Shown: one piece after another, positions 63,272 to 64,000 of the stretch | Position numbering within the stretch: position 1 is the stretch's first letter | How the letters are laid out: every line of letters starts with the position of its first letter | Assembly: GCF_001647545.1 (NCBI RefSeq) | Contig: NZ_LSZH01000017.1 | Coordinates: 62,001 to 126,000 of the forward strand | Direction of reading: 5' to 3' | Source: Acinetobacter sp. SFB | GTDB lineage: Bacteria > Pseudomonadota > Gammaproteobacteria > Pseudomonadales > Moraxellaceae | DNA length: 64,000 nt | Notes under the pieces: generated by a model | The model's database searches: none | Told to the model about the DNA's origin: nothing | What the model saw: the letters and a program-made list of their open reading frames with translations, nothing else | Program-made: the position numbers and the translations under genes

Positions 63272-63769
63272 ATGACGCAAGTAGAGAAAAATTGGACCGG
63301 CAACATACATTTAGGCACGAAAGTGGATATTGATGTGGTCCTGAAGCAGTTGTGTCATGCATTCAATAGTTCTCCTTACTTCAAACATAACGAGATGGTC
63401 ATGCGTGTCGTAGATGAAGAAATTGAAGCCTATATTGAAATGCAGCCTTTCATGATTGGCAATGTCGCCTTTCAAATTTTACACGGCGGTGTCGCAGCAA
63501 CGATTCTGGATAGTATTGGTGGTATTGTTGCGATGGGCGAGTTATATAAAAAAGCAGAAGCGAATGACTTGCCGGATACCATTAAAAAGGTGACGCGTTT
63601 AGCAACTGTGGATATGCGGGTCGATTATTTGGCCCCAGGTCGTGGAAAATATTTTATTGCCCGTGCTGAAACCTTACGTTTAGGACGCAAGGGCTGCACC
63701 ATGCGCATGACTTTAATCAATGATGAAGACAAGCCGATTGCCACTGCGATTGCTTCTTATGCTTATTAA
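63272..63769 (+). CDS. Hotdog-fold thioesterase family protein
   Basis: This 165-residue protein has the hotdog core of PaaI/YigI-type thioesterases: GNVAFQILHGGVAATILDSIGGIVAMGEL with the HGG motif, then VDMRVDYLAPGRGKYFIARAE and CTMRMTLINDEDKPIATAIASY. It would hydrolyse an acyl-CoA or acyl-ACP, with substrate unknown. I start at the ATG at 63272; the frame opens 17 codons earlier at a TTG. The remaining 231 bases of the window after it show no gene. Confidence 0.85.
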   Translation: MTQVEKNWTGNIHLGTKVDIDVVLKQLCHAFNSSPYFKHNEMVMRVVDEEIEAYIEMQPFMIGNVAFQILHGGVAATILDSIGGIVAMGELYKKAEANDLPDTIKKVTRLATVDMRVDYLAPGRGKYFIARAETLRLGRKGCTMRMTLINDEDKPIATAIASYAY

Positions 63770-64000
63770 GTTTAGTTTAAGCTTGGTAATTTAAACTGCA
63801 AAGAAGTGAATTAAATATTCGGCATTGAATGAAAATTCAGTGCCGAAATCATTTTTAGAAACTGATGAGTTATATTTTATTATCGCATCATGATTTTTTG
63901 TCATTAAAATATATTATCAATATTAAACAAGAAATGACTTTCTCATCGACACCCTCTCATGACATTTATTTGTCTTGCATAGCTGTTCGTTTCAGATCAA

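Overview
The window looks like chromosome of an Acinetobacter species (Moraxellaceae, Gammaproteobacteria). The evidence is a moderately AT-rich base composition, a bfmR-bfmS pair, a fused nuoCD gene inside a 13-gene complex I operon, an rpmF-fabD-fabG-acpP cluster, a membrane glucose dehydrogenase beside an OprB-type porin, and several small membrane proteins typical of that genus. This assignment is inferred from gene content and order; no database was searched. I saw no rRNA, tRNA or CRISPR array.

Layout. Bases 1-5.6 kb hold translation and fatty-acid synthesis genes (yciO, epmC, yceD, rpmF, fabD, fabG, acpP) and a BON-LysM protein. Bases 5.6-10.6 kb hold a decayed IS3 transposase, gcd and a divergent oprB-like porin. 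Bases 10.6-12.7 kb are a rearranged patch: a truncated dehydrogenase, a partial duplication, and two membrane proteins (TM2 and DUF805) that share an N-terminal domain resembling a cold-shock fold.

Bases 12,719-23,691 are the main find, an 11-kb Tn7-like transposon. It has matching terminal repeats, three spaced putative TnsB sites on the left, three packed sites on the right, and a candidate 5-bp target duplication (AATCT). It sits between the stop codon of nrdB and the nrdB terminator, much as Tn7 sits behind glmS. It carries a Gabija-like pair (OLD/TOPRIM nuclease plus UvrD-like helicase), a TniQ protein, a large protein with a C-terminal nuclease-like domain, small HTH proteins and an unknown 277-residue protein. 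Its transposase genes have collapsed into one in-frame TnsA-TnsB-TnsC chimera that lacks the first transposase Asp and the ATPase Walker A. The element is therefore probably immobile by itself, although its ends look intact.

Bases 23.7-28.4 kb are class Ia ribonucleotide reductase (nrdB, nrdA) with two candidate NrdR boxes upstream and a 43-codon membrane protein gene between the two subunits. Bases 28.8-31.2 kb are bfmRS. Bases 32.3-47.3 kb are nuoA-nuoN. Bases 47.4-51.7 kb hold upp, two cold-shock-domain genes (one fused to a membrane helix and an Excalibur domain), and a LysR regulator divergent from ferredoxin-NADP reductase. Bases 51.8-64 kb are mixed housekeeping and small genes: a decayed ORF, an MscS-like channel, two very small genes, a YhiN-type flavoprotein, an ACC-deaminase-like PLP enzyme, a lipoprotein, a LysE exporter, a TIGR01777 epimerase, thiO, hemB and a thioesterase.
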